NCBI RefSeq assembly: GCF_002933875.1
Contig: NZ_BFAV01000127.1
Location: 1-57,930 of the forward strand
DNA length: 57,930 nt
Direction: 5' to 3'
DNA from: Desulfocucumis palustris
GTDB lineage: Bacteria; Bacillota; Desulfotomaculia; Desulfotomaculales; Desulfocucumaceae
Part shown: positions 38,455 to 47,465 of the stretch, in pieces
How the letters are laid out: every line of letters starts with the position of its first letter
How positions within the stretch are numbered: the stretch's first letter is position 1
Position numbers and translations under genes: made by a program
The notes under the pieces: model-generated
Told to the model about the DNA's origin: nothing
The model's database searches: none
Seen by the model: the letters and a program-made list of their open reading frames with translations, nothing else

Positions 38455-40572
38455 ATGCCCTCAAATAAAAGCTTTACCGTGGCGCTGGTGCTTACGGCGG
38501 TTAATTCCATGTCATCAGTGATGAATCAGTCGAAAGATAATCTGCGCCAATACAGCAATCAGGTACGCCAGACAGCTGGGGAGGTCAGCCGCTACAATCA
38601 GCAAATGCAGAACCTTCAGAGCAGTATGGAGAAATACCATCAAATTAGGGATAGCGGGGCTAGAGACATCCAGGCCGGTGCAATGATGCTGGTGCCGGTT
38701 GAAGAAACGTTGAGGCATGCGGCTAACTTTCAAGGGGCCATGAAAAAGGTTGAAAATGCCCTTTATGACAGTTCAATCCCTCTTCAAAAACAGAAAGAAA
38801 TGTTGGCAGAACTTGAAAAACAGTCTGAGAAACTGGGAACCGTAACCACATTTAACAATCTTGAAGCCGCGCAAGCACAGTTAATGCTATTCCGAAACGG
38901 TATGGAATATAAAGACGTGCTGGAGGGCGGGGCCACAGCGGCCATGTACCTGGCACAAACTGCCGAAACCGCCCCGATGGCTGCGGCGGATGCTGTTTCG
39001 GAAATCACCAATATGTTTCAGTTGCAGGGTAATCAACTGCTGCAGGTGGCGGATGATGTAAACAGGGCGGCGAACGCATCCAGCGCCGGAGTGGAGAACA
39101 TCATGCATGACTTGCAGCAGACCGGTATGTCAGCCCACACCTTGGGATTGGAAGTAAAGGAAACAACGCTTTTACTTGGCACTTTGCACAACATGGGCCT
39201 GGGAGATGCGTCTGGAACCTATTTGAACGATATGCTGATTAATTTGGACAAGGTAACACCCAAGGCAAGGAAAGCTTTGCAGTCCATGGGCTGGCTCGAA
39301 GGTGCTACAGTGAAAACACTGAAGTCCGGAAATGTCAAAATCAGCGGCGGCACCAATTCCCTTTTCGATGAGAATGGGCAAATCAGAAGTGCCGAGTTAA
39401 TGGTACAAAAGCTTAGGCAGGTTCTATACAATAACTCCGGGTTAAAGCCTGAAGAAATGCGGGATAAGAAAGGAAATCTACTGCCCCAAGAGGAAATTGA
39501 ACGGCTCCTTCAAGCAAAGAATAAACTGGAAGCCTTACAGAATCTTAAGGATGTTTTTGGAATACAGGGCATGCGTGCGGCCATCGGCCTTGCTACCCCC
39601 GGCAAAGGCAGCTATGAGGAAATGGTGGAAAAAGCCGAGAGGGCAAAGAGCATACAGGACCAGGTGCTGGAGTGGCAGGATACTTTGCTTGGGAGGGTTG
39701 AAACGCTTAAGGGTAGCTGGGAAACCCTAATGACGCAAACGGGAAGCCCTTTAACAAATGAGGTTGGTGGTATTGTAAAGGATATAACTAATTTAATGAA
39801 CTCTTTAGGTAAATGGGCTAATGCAAATCCTCAATTAGCTGCTGGGATTATAAGAATAGTTGGTTATATGGCAGCTGGCCGAATCATTTTTGGTGGACTC
39901 AAATTTATGCTTGGAGGGACCGGTGTAGCAATTAATGGTATCGCTGGTTTTCTGCTGAAAGCTGGCGGCAGCGCTAAAGGTTTTTATGATGCATTTAAGT
40001 ATTTTCGCCAAGGAGCAGGCATATTCAGGTCTTTATGGTCAGCTGTAGCATTCGGTAATCCAACAATGGCGCGGATAATATCAACAGTAGGGCGTTTCGG
40101 AGGCCGGCTCCTATGGTTGGGCACCCAGGGGCTTGTTATGGGTGCAAAACTGGCTTGGGGTTGGATAATCGGGTTGGGGCCGGTAGGCTGGGTGATCGGA
40201 GGCGTTACCCTGGCCGTTATCGCCGGAATTGCGGCCTGGAAAACAAACTTTGGCGGCTTTCGGGATTTCGTCTTGGGCGTCGTTGAAACTGTTGTCCGGG
40301 CAATAAACAGGGTGCGATCCTTCCTGGGAATGTCGTTGATAGAATTGGACTTTATGAAAAAAGGCGCTGGCGACTTCAAAATGGCCGAATACGAAAAGCC
40401 ACCGGTGGTCAAAGGCGGGGGCATGGCAAATGATAACAGGCAATATAACATAAACATAAAAAGCACGGACCCGAAACAAGCGGCAGCGGAAGTAAGTAAA
40501 GTTACGGGCGGAATGGATAAATATCAAATGTCCAGGGATCCCCGGCTGGGTGACCCGGCTTTTTCCATGTAA
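38455..40572 (+). CDS. tail tape measure protein
   Basis: About 705 residues from ATG 38455 after AAAGGGTG. An N-terminal coiled coil (about 20-75) is followed by a TP901-type tape-measure core (HAANFQGAMKKVENALYDSS, VSEITNMFQLQG). Hydrophobic spans lie near 460-490 and 570-595 (GPVGWVIGGVTLAVIAGIAAW). It sets tail length and is expected to enter the host membrane with the DNA. Confidence 0.88.
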   Translation: MPSNKSFTVALVLTAVNSMSSVMNQSKDNLRQYSNQVRQTAGEVSRYNQQMQNLQSSMEKYHQIRDSGARDIQAGAMMLVPVEETLRHAANFQGAMKKVENALYDSSIPLQKQKEMLAELEKQSEKLGTVTTFNNLEAAQAQLMLFRNGMEYKDVLEGGATAAMYLAQTAETAPMAAADAVSEITNMFQLQGNQLLQVADDVNRAANASSAGVENIMHDLQQTGMSAHTLGLEVKETTLLLGTLHNMGLGDASGTYLNDMLINLDKVTPKARKALQSMGWLEGATVKTLKSGNVKISGGTNSLFDENGQIRSAELMVQKLRQVLYNNSGLKPEEMRDKKGNLLPQEEIERLLQAKNKLEALQNLKDVFGIQGMRAAIGLATPGKGSYEEMVEKAERAKSIQDQVLEWQDTLLGRVETLKGSWETLMTQTGSPLTNEVGGIVKDITNLMNSLGKWANANPQLAAGIIRIVGYMAAGRIIFGGLKFMLGGTGVAINGIAGFLLKAGGSAKGFYDAFKYFRQGAGIFRSLWSAVAFGNPTMARIISTVGRFGGRLLWLGTQGLVMGAKLAWGWIIGLGPVGWVIGGVTLAVIAGIAAWKTNFGGFRDFVLGVVETVVRAINRVRSFLGMSLIELDFMKKGAGDFKMAEYEKPPVVKGGGMANDNRQYNINIKSTDPKQAAAEVSKVTGGMDKYQMSRDPRLGDPAFSM

Positions 40573-40584
40573 CGGGGTGATAAT

Positions 40585-41175
40585 ATGGCTGAAACGGTTG
40601 TGCTGGGCGGTATTACCGTTACCCCCGGCCCGCGGGGGCAAATAAACTATTCAAACCCCCGGGCAATCGCTAAAATAGATATTCCTGGGGCCGCCCCGAC
40701 ATACCAGGACATGGGGGCTGATGAAACCATCATATCCTGGACCGGCGTTTTTATTGACGATAATGCTTATGCCCGGGCCGTAGAAATTGAAAACATGAAG
40801 AATGCCGGGCAGCCAGTGGCCCTCCAGGTGGGAATATATGCGGAAATCAGCAAGAATGTGCGCATACGGAAATTTGACTGGGATCTGCTCCGGCAGAACC
40901 GGGTAAACTATAGCATTGAGCTTGTGGTGGACACAGTGAGTCCAACCCCGTCCAAAGTATTGCAGCAGGCACCTGCGCAGTCCGGCTCATCGGGAACAAC
41001 GGTCCAAACGCAGCCCCAGGGGAAAACCTACACCGTCAAACAGGGGGATACCCTTTGGGCGCTGGCACAAAAAAACCTGGGCAATGGAACGAGGTGGCGG
41101 GAAATAGCCTCGGCAAATAAAATTCTGGATCCAAGCAAATTGCAGGTTGGGCAAAAAATAGTAATTTCGGGGTGA
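40585..41175 (+). CDS. LysM-containing tail/baseplate protein (XkdP or Mu gpN-like position)
   Basis: A 196-residue protein. The first 115 residues are a beta-rich tail-hub domain ([27 protein letters not shown]). A Ser/Gln-rich linker joins it to a C-terminal LysM domain (about 147-195, [30 protein letters not shown]). LysM binds peptidoglycan or stabilises the baseplate hub, as in XkdP of PBSX. Confidence 0.82.
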   Translation: MAETVVLGGITVTPGPRGQINYSNPRAIAKIDIPGAAPTYQDMGADETIISWTGVFIDDNAYARAVEIENMKNAGQPVALQVGIYAEISKNVRIRKFDWDLLRQNRVNYSIELVVDTVSPTPSKVLQQAPAQSGSSGTTVQTQPQGKTYTVKQGDTLWALAQKNLGNGTRWREIASANKILDPSKLQVGQKIVISG

Positions 41176-41179
41176 TGAT

Positions 41180-42244
41180 ATGGAAGCGCCCAGGGCAGCT
41201 GTAGAAGTCGCCGGGGTTGACGTGCGCTGGACGGACCTGGTTGATCTTGAATTTGAAAACACCTTATACCTTGCGGCGGACAGTTTTGAAGCAACCTTTA
41301 AAAATGAGCTTTTGTTATCTGACTGGTTGAGAAAGCGCCAGGAAGTGAAGCTGTACCTGGGATACGTCAAAGACCCGAATAACTGGACAAAAAACGATTT
41401 GTCTCATATGTTTACCGGAACGGTGGACGGGCTGAAGGCAAACTTTGGCAATGGCACCACCGTAAAAATAATATGCCGGGACTATTCGGCTCCGATGATA
41501 GACACCGAATATTCAGTGGCCTATGCGCAGCGGACTTCCAGCCAACTGGCAGCCCTGTTCGGGAAAAAATACGGCTTAAAACCGGTTGTCACTGCCACAA
41601 CCGTTATTGTGGATAAGGAGCTGTATGAAAACAAAAAAGAATGGGAAGTGCTGCAGGCCCTGGCGGACCTGGAGGGTTTCGTTTGCTATGTCACCCGCGA
41701 GAAAGAATTGTATTTCGGTCCCCGGAAGGAAGATGACGAAAACATAGTCAGCACGTTATATTACCGGGTACCCGGCCAGGCAAATTGCGAAATAGAATTC
41801 GATGACTCGGAAATCGGAGTAATCAATAAAGTTACCATACGGCACTGGATGGGCAAAAACAAAAGGCTTATAGAAGCCTCGGCGGTTAACCAAAGCCTTT
41901 TAAAGGCTATGGGCGGCCAGGTGAAGGAACGGGTTATCTATGAAAGCAAGGCCAAAACTGTAGCCCTGGCCCAGCAATTCGCGGACAGAAAATTAAAGGA
42001 GTTGTCCCGGTCGGTTGTTACCGGTACCGGCAGAACCTTCGGAAACCCGCTTTTGATAGCGGAAAAGCGTGTGGAAACAAAAGGCTTCGGGCGTCTTGAA
42101 GGGGCTTATTATATTGAAAAAGCACGTCATAGTTACAGCAAATCCGGTGGATACACAACCACGTTTGATATAACGAACCTGCGGCCCGATAATGCCCAGC
42201 AGTACCGGCAAGACCTATACGATAACAATGCGAAGGTGATTTAA
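41180..42244 (+). CDS. baseplate hub protein (Mu gpP / P2 gpD / XkdQ-like)
   Basis: A 354-residue protein with the tandem beta domains of the gp27-type hub: NTLYLAADSFEATFKNE, YSAPMIDTEYSVAYAQRTSSQLAALFGKKYGLKP and LADLEGFVCYVTREKELYFGPR. It forms the trimeric platform that holds the spike. It lies directly before the spike gene. Confidence 0.82.
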   Translation: MEAPRAAVEVAGVDVRWTDLVDLEFENTLYLAADSFEATFKNELLLSDWLRKRQEVKLYLGYVKDPNNWTKNDLSHMFTGTVDGLKANFGNGTTVKIICRDYSAPMIDTEYSVAYAQRTSSQLAALFGKKYGLKPVVTATTVIVDKELYENKKEWEVLQALADLEGFVCYVTREKELYFGPRKEDDENIVSTLYYRVPGQANCEIEFDDSEIGVINKVTIRHWMGKNKRLIEASAVNQSLLKAMGGQVKERVIYESKAKTVALAQQFADRKLKELSRSVVTGTGRTFGNPLLIAEKRVETKGFGRLEGAYYIEKARHSYSKSGGYTTTFDITNLRPDNAQQYRQDLYDNNAKVI

Positions 42245-42246
42245 AA

Positions 42247-42621
42247 GTGCCTCAGATGATGTACCCACAAGCAGGGATAGTAACGTCGCTCCGGACGGAT
42301 CCGGACAATCCTGATGGGAAAGAGGCTAAAGTTTTTATCCCGCTGATGAAACTGGAGACTGATTGGATCCGGGTGGCGGCAAATCTGGTATATGAAGAAA
42401 AAGCCGAACTGGAGAGGCCCGTAATAACAGCCGACCCGTCAAGCACCATCCAGCACCCGCCAAAGGAAAGCCCTCCCCCCTCTACCCTTTTCACTGACAT
42501 AAACGGCCACGCCGGCACGGTGAAAAAAGTAACCTGGGGGACTTTACGAACAGGCGATGAGGTAATTGTGGTCTTCCTGGCCGGCGACATCAATCAGGGG
42601 GTCATAGTGGCAAGGATGTGA
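42247..42621 (+). CDS. baseplate spike/assembly protein V-like (Mu gp45-like)
   Basis: A 124-residue protein starting with GTG 42247. The first half is an OB-fold opening (AGIVTSLRTDPDNPDGKEAKVFIP) and the second half gives a GDEVIVVFLAGDINQGVIVARM ending as in gpV/gp45 proteins. It lacks the long beta-helix and the HxH iron-binding tip of full spikes, so it is a short version or needs a partner tip. Confidence 0.65.
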   Translation: MPQMMYPQAGIVTSLRTDPDNPDGKEAKVFIPLMKLETDWIRVAANLVYEEKAELERPVITADPSSTIQHPPKESPPPSTLFTDINGHAGTVKKVTWGTLRTGDEVIVVFLAGDINQGVIVARM

Positions 42622-42625
42622 TAAT

Positions 42626-43012
42626 GTGGATAATCCCAAGTTGGGTGTTGACATGGCGTTTAAGGATGACCTTGTGATATCAAACCAGGGTGATATCCAG
42701 CTAACCGCCGATGCTGCAAATGTAAAAAGCGCGGTAATACGCCGTTTGAATACACCGGTGGGCGAACTGCTTTTCCACCCGGGATATGGAAACCCCCTAT
42801 ATGATATTTTGTCGGACATCATGACGGAAAGCTGGAAAGGAAAGGCGATAACTGCCATTCGCCAGTGTCTTGCCCAGGAGCCGCGAATTTCCGTTGATAC
42901 GGTCAGTGTTGAGATTTTTCCGGAGGATAGAATTGCACGGTTCACCATTGCCTATAAGCTGCTTGATGACCCGCGAAGCGATAATGTTGTATGGGAGGCA
43001 AGCCTTCTGTGA
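42626..43012 (+). CDS. baseplate wedge protein (Mu gp46 / gpW / gp25-like)
   Basis: A 128-residue protein starting with GTG 42626. FKDDLVISNQGDIQLTADAANVKSAVIRRLNTPVGELLFHPGYG is the usual signature of the gp25/gpW family. It joins sheath to baseplate wedge. Its stop overlaps the GTG of the next gene. Confidence 0.8.
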   Translation: MDNPKLGVDMAFKDDLVISNQGDIQLTADAANVKSAVIRRLNTPVGELLFHPGYGNPLYDILSDIMTESWKGKAITAIRQCLAQEPRISVDTVSVEIFPEDRIARFTIAYKLLDDPRSDNVVWEASLL

Positions 43013-44124
43013 GTATCCCGGAATTTAAGAACTTTGATCAAATACTGCAAGAAATGATTGATTTGCTCATTGAAAAGGGGACAAAACTTTCGGATCTCAA
43101 CCCTAATTCAATATTGCGGACATTTTTTGAAGTTGCGGCAGCTAAAATCGATGAAAGCTACTACACGGCTGAACAGGTGTTAAATCTGTTTTTCGCTGCA
43201 ACAACAACGGGAAGCTATCTTGATATGCGCGCTGCGGAACGTGGTCTAAGCAGGAACCAGGGGCAAAAGGCATCGGGAAATATATCATGCAGCCGGAGCA
43301 CGCCGGCACCAATATCTGAACTTATCCCGGCAGGAACCATGTTTGCGACCGAGGACGGCCTGGTGGAATTGCAAAGCACTACAGATGTCGCCTTCTCCGC
43401 TGGCTCAACCTCTGTACAGGTTTCCGTGGTGGCCACTGAAGTGGGTGCTGCCGGGAACCTCCAGGAGGGTGTGGCCCTAAAGCAAGTCGGCATTGCGGTT
43501 AGTCTGATTGAGACAATATCCGTAGCCTCCCCGGGGCTTAAAAACGGCGTGGATGTTGAGACGGATGATGAACTCCGGGAACGTTACCTGGCATACCTGC
43601 GGGCACCAGGCACATCCGGAAACAAAGCAGATTATGTAAAATGGGCGCTGGAGGTTGATGGTGTCGGTGGAGTGCAGGTTATACCGCTCTGGTCCGGGCG
43701 CGGGACGGTAAAAATAATCGTTTTGGATGGCGATAAAAACCCGGCCTCACAAGAGCTTGTTGATGCAGTTCAGGCATATATTGCCCCTGACCCGGGGCAG
43801 GGCGAAGGCAAGGCTCCTATTGGGGCAACTGTAACGGTGGTGCCGGCCACTTCTGTGGCGGTTGACATTGCCGCGACGATTATAACTGACGGCACCAGAA
43901 CGATTGAAGAAATTCAAACAGATTTTATGCCGGCGCTGATTGGTTATTTGAAAAGCATTGCCTTTTCTGGTGATACCGTGGTCAGATATTCAAGGATTGG
44001 GACAATGATTCTTGATACTGTAGGGGTTATTGATTACTCCGACCTGCTTGTCAATGAGGGCACAGCTAATATACCCATTGCCAGCGGATCCGTGGCCGTT
44101 CCCGGGACGGTGACATTATCATGA
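43009..44124 (+). CDS. baseplate J-like protein (Mu gp47-like)
   Basis: About 371 residues from GTG 43009 (GTGA overlap with the previous stop) behind GGGAGG. It shows the baseplate J pattern: YTAEQVLNLFFAATTTGSYLDMRAAERGLSR, IPAGTMFATEDG, ETDDELRERYLAYLR, TSGNKADYVKWALEVDGVGGVQVIPLWSGRGTVKI. It forms the baseplate wedge. Confidence 0.88.
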   Translation: MSIPEFKNFDQILQEMIDLLIEKGTKLSDLNPNSILRTFFEVAAAKIDESYYTAEQVLNLFFAATTTGSYLDMRAAERGLSRNQGQKASGNISCSRSTPAPISELIPAGTMFATEDGLVELQSTTDVAFSAGSTSVQVSVVATEVGAAGNLQEGVALKQVGIAVSLIETISVASPGLKNGVDVETDDELRERYLAYLRAPGTSGNKADYVKWALEVDGVGGVQVIPLWSGRGTVKIIVLDGDKNPASQELVDAVQAYIAPDPGQGEGKAPIGATVTVVPATSVAVDIAATIITDGTRTIEEIQTDFMPALIGYLKSIAFSGDTVVRYSRIGTMILDTVGVIDYSDLLVNEGTANIPIASGSVAVPGTVTLS

Positions 44125-44927
44125 CTTTGGCAAATAGCACATTAGAAATGCTGGCCATGATCCCACGGTACTACAGTGTCGAAGAAACCAGATCCCTGCT
44201 TGATGTGCTGGGTATACAGTTTGACCAGCTTAAAACCCTGACCTTTGATTTGATAGACCAGATTTTTGCAAAGGCAGCCAACTGGGGCATTGAGCAGTGG
44301 GAAAAAGACCTTGGAATTGTTCCCACTGCTGGCGATACAATAGAACTTCGCCGGGCAAGGGTGCTGGCCAAGCTGTTCGGCTTTCCAACAATGACCCTGG
44401 AGAAAATTGAGCAGGTTATAAACCAGTTTGTGGTGAATCAAACCGCAAAGATTAGCGTTATTCCGGGTGAATATGCATTTGAAGCTAAAATACCCATTGA
44501 TGACATAGTGTGGCACTCACAAATGATTAAAACTGTTGAAGAAGTCAAACCGGCCCATTTAGAATTTATCCCGTTACTTACCATACTAACCCTGATATTA
44601 ATATCTCTGGATGCAACCATCACAGGTCATATAGTATCAGCAAATAATTTTTATGGCGGCGAAGTTAAACCCCTTCTTTTGGACGGCACCTGGTTGCTTG
44701 ATGGCAGCCAGCTATTGGATGGCATCAGGGCGGAATCAGGCAGTGTGGTAAATTCTCTCCAAGGTCATTTGCAAACCCAGCAGTGGTTCAACGAAGTAAA
44801 AGAAGACATACCGCTCCTGTTAGATGGGAGCTGGCTATTGGATGGGTCGCACATGCTCGACGGGGTGAAAGAAACGATATATCATCACCCGGCTAAACAT
44901 AACCTGACCATAACGGAGGTGCCATAA
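44121..44927 (+). CDS. Mu gp48-like (DUF2313) baseplate protein with LLDG repeats
   Basis: A 268-residue protein. Residues 1-165 match gp48/YmfQ-like proteins (RYYSVEETRSLLDVLGIQFDQLKTLTFDLIDQIFA, ELRRARVLAKLFG). The C-terminal 90 residues carry two blocks of LLDG units: LLLDGTWLLDGSQLLDG and LLLDGSWLLDGSHMLDG. They are probably a repetitive beta scaffold that links baseplate to fibre. ATGA overlap with the J-like gene. Confidence 0.75.
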   Translation: MTLANSTLEMLAMIPRYYSVEETRSLLDVLGIQFDQLKTLTFDLIDQIFAKAANWGIEQWEKDLGIVPTAGDTIELRRARVLAKLFGFPTMTLEKIEQVINQFVVNQTAKISVIPGEYAFEAKIPIDDIVWHSQMIKTVEEVKPAHLEFIPLLTILTLILISLDATITGHIVSANNFYGGEVKPLLLDGTWLLDGSQLLDGIRAESGSVVNSLQGHLQTQQWFNEVKEDIPLLLDGSWLLDGSHMLDGVKETIYHHPAKHNLTITEVP

Positions 44928-45319
44928 TGGCTAATGCGGTTACCACAAATACCTATAAGGAAAAAATGGCTAAAGCTATGGTTGGGGATGCCCCGCTGCC
45001 GGAAATAACTCAAATGGCTTTCGGTACCGGTGGCCATGCGCCAGGGGATCCATTCACACCGGTTCCCCCGGTGGCCACGGCAACGGCCCTGGAGGCGGAA
45101 ATACCAGACAGCCGGAAGAACATTGATGGATATTCGTTTCCTACCGCCACCACGGCGCGGGTAACATGCACCCTCGCCAAACCCGATTTAAACGGGAATG
45201 TGCTCACAGAAATAGCCCTTATTGACGCTGATGGTGATGTGGCGGTAATTAAGACGTTCGCTGGCAAGGCCAAAGATAATGAGACATCTTTAATCTTTGA
45301 CCATGACATTGAACTATAA
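44927..45319 (+). CDS. tail-collar fibre protein
   Basis: A 130-residue protein resembling the phage tail-collar fibre domain: YKEKMAKAMVGDAPLPEITQMAFGTGGHAPGDP near the start and LNGNVLTEIALIDADGDVAVIKTF at the end. It links fibres to the baseplate. It starts one base after the upstream stop (TAATGG junction). Confidence 0.75.
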   Translation: MANAVTTNTYKEKMAKAMVGDAPLPEITQMAFGTGGHAPGDPFTPVPPVATATALEAEIPDSRKNIDGYSFPTATTARVTCTLAKPDLNGNVLTEIALIDADGDVAVIKTFAGKAKDNETSLIFDHDIEL

Positions 45320-45334
45320 AGGAGTTGGTGACAA

Positions 45335-46189
45335 ATGGCTGACCAACCGATTCATGCCCCAAAAGATTTTAGTCAGGATCTGCACTTATTAGGTATTGAG
45401 CCGGCCACTCCAGAGCTATTCAATCCATTGTTTGAGCGGCTCATCAACAACGATGTTTTTCTAAGAGCTTTTGCGGAAACCTTGGCTAAAGACATATTTG
45501 CCTCCGGTTTTGTGGTGGCCGGCATGGTGGCCACAAAAAACGGCAGCACACCCACGCAGCTTGACGTGACATCCGGGGTAGCATATCTGCAGCAAGTCTC
45601 TGGTGGATTGGCAAGGTTTGAGGCGGATGCCAACTTCTTTGTGGTGGCCCAGTCCTCCGCGACTTACTACCTGGATATTCAGCCGGACGGTACCTACCAC
45701 TGGGGGACGGCTCACAGCGCCCAGGCCAATTATCTGCCGGTGGCTACAGTGACAACCGATGGTGCCGGGGCTATTGCCACAGTAACCGATACCAGGACCA
45801 TAAAGGATCCGAATGTGGCGGCCAGGGTGGATGAAGTTGCGGCGGACCTTAATACGCATTTGGCCGAAAAAGCGGCACAAGCAGTATTGGGGCATGTGCA
45901 GGTAAACGGTACTACCATCACCGCAGATGAAAACGGGGTTATTGGTGTTGCTTCTGATATTGCGAAGTTTAAGTCTGGTTCGGGTACCTTTACCGACAAC
46001 GACACTTCCCAAACCTTTGTCGATGCTTTTTGTACCGTAAACAGTTTAGTTGTGGTGACTATTACTTCGGGAACTGCACCGCAAGGGATATGGAAGGTAA
46101 CAAGTGCAAATGGGTCATTCACCATTACTAGCACTGTTGCAGAATCCGCTGACATTACCTTCGATTACTACATAGTAAAGGTGGTATAA
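45335..46189 (+). CDS. tail fibre protein
   Basis: A 284-residue protein starting at ATG 45335 after AAGGAGTTGG. It is Thr/Val/Ala-rich with beta repeats (SSATYYLDIQPDGTYHWGTA, ATVTTDGAGAIATVTDTR), a short coiled coil (ARVDEVAADLNTHLAEKAA) and a beta C-terminus (SGTFTDNDTSQTFVDAFC). Likely the shaft of the receptor-binding fibre; the following small genes may form the tip. Confidence 0.7.
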   Translation: MADQPIHAPKDFSQDLHLLGIEPATPELFNPLFERLINNDVFLRAFAETLAKDIFASGFVVAGMVATKNGSTPTQLDVTSGVAYLQQVSGGLARFEADANFFVVAQSSATYYLDIQPDGTYHWGTAHSAQANYLPVATVTTDGAGAIATVTDTRTIKDPNVAARVDEVAADLNTHLAEKAAQAVLGHVQVNGTTITADENGVIGVASDIAKFKSGSGTFTDNDTSQTFVDAFCTVNSLVVVTITSGTAPQGIWKVTSANGSFTITSTVAESADITFDYYIVKVV

Positions 46190-46191
46190 CT

Positions 46192-46530
46192 ATGCAGGGA
46201 ATAGTAAGAGGCGGGTTAAATGATGGTGGCGGTGGGGTTGATTTTGGGGCGCTTGTATGGTCACATAGTCAAGGTACAGAAAATGCCACTGCTGTAAACC
46301 AAGTTCTAAATGTTTCAGGCAAAGGAATGTTAATAGGAATATCTAATGTTTCAGGTGGAACTGTAGCATTAAAATTAATTATTGATGGTGTTACAGTATT
46401 AAAATCACCTAATAATTATGGTATTTCTTTTGCCCCAAATAATAGATTATTCTTTATGTTACCATTTGAAACAAACTTATATGTCCAGTGTTCTAGTCCT
46501 CAAATAAATATTGCATATGTATTGGAGTGA
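46192..46530 (+). CDS. fibre-tip module A (paralogue of the next gene)
   Basis: A 112-residue Gly/Val/Asn-rich protein ending INIAYVLE. It shares KLIIDGV-x-VL, a middle FxT segment and the final I-x-Y-x-LE with the gene at 46537, so the two are diverged tandem copies. Codon use is clearly more AT-rich than the baseplate genes. Likely part of the receptor-binding tip; unproven. Confidence 0.55.
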   Translation: MQGIVRGGLNDGGGGVDFGALVWSHSQGTENATAVNQVLNVSGKGMLIGISNVSGGTVALKLIIDGVTVLKSPNNYGISFAPNNRLFFMLPFETNLYVQCSSPQINIAYVLE

Positions 46531-46536
46531 AGGTAT

Positions 46537-46812
46537 ATGGATCTAAAAAAAGCAACTCCAAAATTTTTTACAAATTTGACTTCTGGAGTTTCAGTGACAA
46601 CTAGATTAAGTGTAACTGGAAAAGGTTTTGTGTATTTGATATATGGTCCTGATATTGTTAAATTAATCATTGATGGGGTAGTTGTTTTAGGTGATGCTTC
46701 TGTCTCTCCTTCTCCATCTGGAGATGTACCATTGCTTTTTAGGTTTAATACAGGTTTTGAATATAAAAGCAATACTACTTTAAATGCCGGAATTATGTAT
46801 GCTTTGGAATAG
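46537..46812 (+). CDS. fibre-tip module B (paralogue of the previous gene)
   Basis: A 91-residue protein with VKLIIDGVVVLGD and ending MYALE, matching the same landmarks in the gene at 46192. AT-rich like its neighbour. The pair is likely an interchangeable receptor-binding cassette. Confidence 0.55.
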   Translation: MDLKKATPKFFTNLTSGVSVTTRLSVTGKGFVYLIYGPDIVKLIIDGVVVLGDASVSPSPSGDVPLLFRFNTGFEYKSNTTLNAGIMYALE

Positions 46813-46823
46813 GAGGATATAAA

Positions 46824-47210
46824 ATGAATTTTGAAGTAATAGATAATGTTGTTATGACAGTAAAAGAAGTTGTAACACCCTCACAGGTGGCCATAATAAA
46901 AGAATTTTATTGTTTTGAACATAAAACATCTGTAACCACTGACAAGTCAAATATTTTAAATAATGGTGTGGACATGGCTGTTATTGCTTTTAAGTGGCAG
47001 AGGTTTGACGTAGAAACCGGGAGTTATATTGACAACCCAACAGACAACACTGATATTATTGTTAATATTGCAGGAACACAGGCAGTTATTACCCCGGTAA
47101 ATGGAGTTGCTGAAGTAACCTTTTCGTCTGCCGAACTTGGGGAGTATGTTATTGAATCAATTAACCCACAAGCTGAAAACGGGAAAGTGACGGTGATTGC
47201 TAGTGCCTAA
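46824..47210 (+). CDS. Ig-like beta protein after the fibre genes
   Basis: A 128-residue protein starting at ATG 46824 after AGGAGGAT. Residues about 60-126 have the pattern of an Ig-like fold (DIIVNIAGTQAVITPVNGVAEVTFSSAELGEYVIESI). It may be a fibre decoration or a chaperone of the fibre tip. Confidence 0.55.
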   Translation: MNFEVIDNVVMTVKEVVTPSQVAIIKEFYCFEHKTSVTTDKSNILNNGVDMAVIAFKWQRFDVETGSYIDNPTDNTDIIVNIAGTQAVITPVNGVAEVTFSSAELGEYVIESINPQAENGKVTVIASA

Positions 47211-47415
47211 AGCTGAGAAAACGGGGAATCATTTTCATGTTCCGATAGATTCTATGCGTGTTGAACTTGAGCAGATAAAACAGCGTCAGGTCCAGAGAAA
47301 GCAGGAAGGCAAACCGTCGAAGATTACTAATGACATGATTTATGAAATGCTTTCGGACGTTCTGGAGAATCAAGCCAGGATTGAAAACATGCTTAGGAAG
47401 TTAACGTCACAATAG
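47203..47415 (+). CDS. small helical phage protein
   Basis: About 70 residues from GTG 47203 (TTG 47197 possible), overlapping the previous stop. It is Lys/Gln-rich and helical (MRVELEQIKQRQVQRKQEGK), ending NQARIENMLRKL. No family recognised; it may be a late lysis or fibre accessory protein. Confidence 0.5.
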   Translation: MPKAEKTGNHFHVPIDSMRVELEQIKQRQVQRKQEGKPSKITNDMIYEMLSDVLENQARIENMLRKLTSQ

Positions 47416-47465
47416 ACTTAAAATGCGCAGCATTGAGTTTCGTCAAAGGAGAGTGAAAAACAGAA

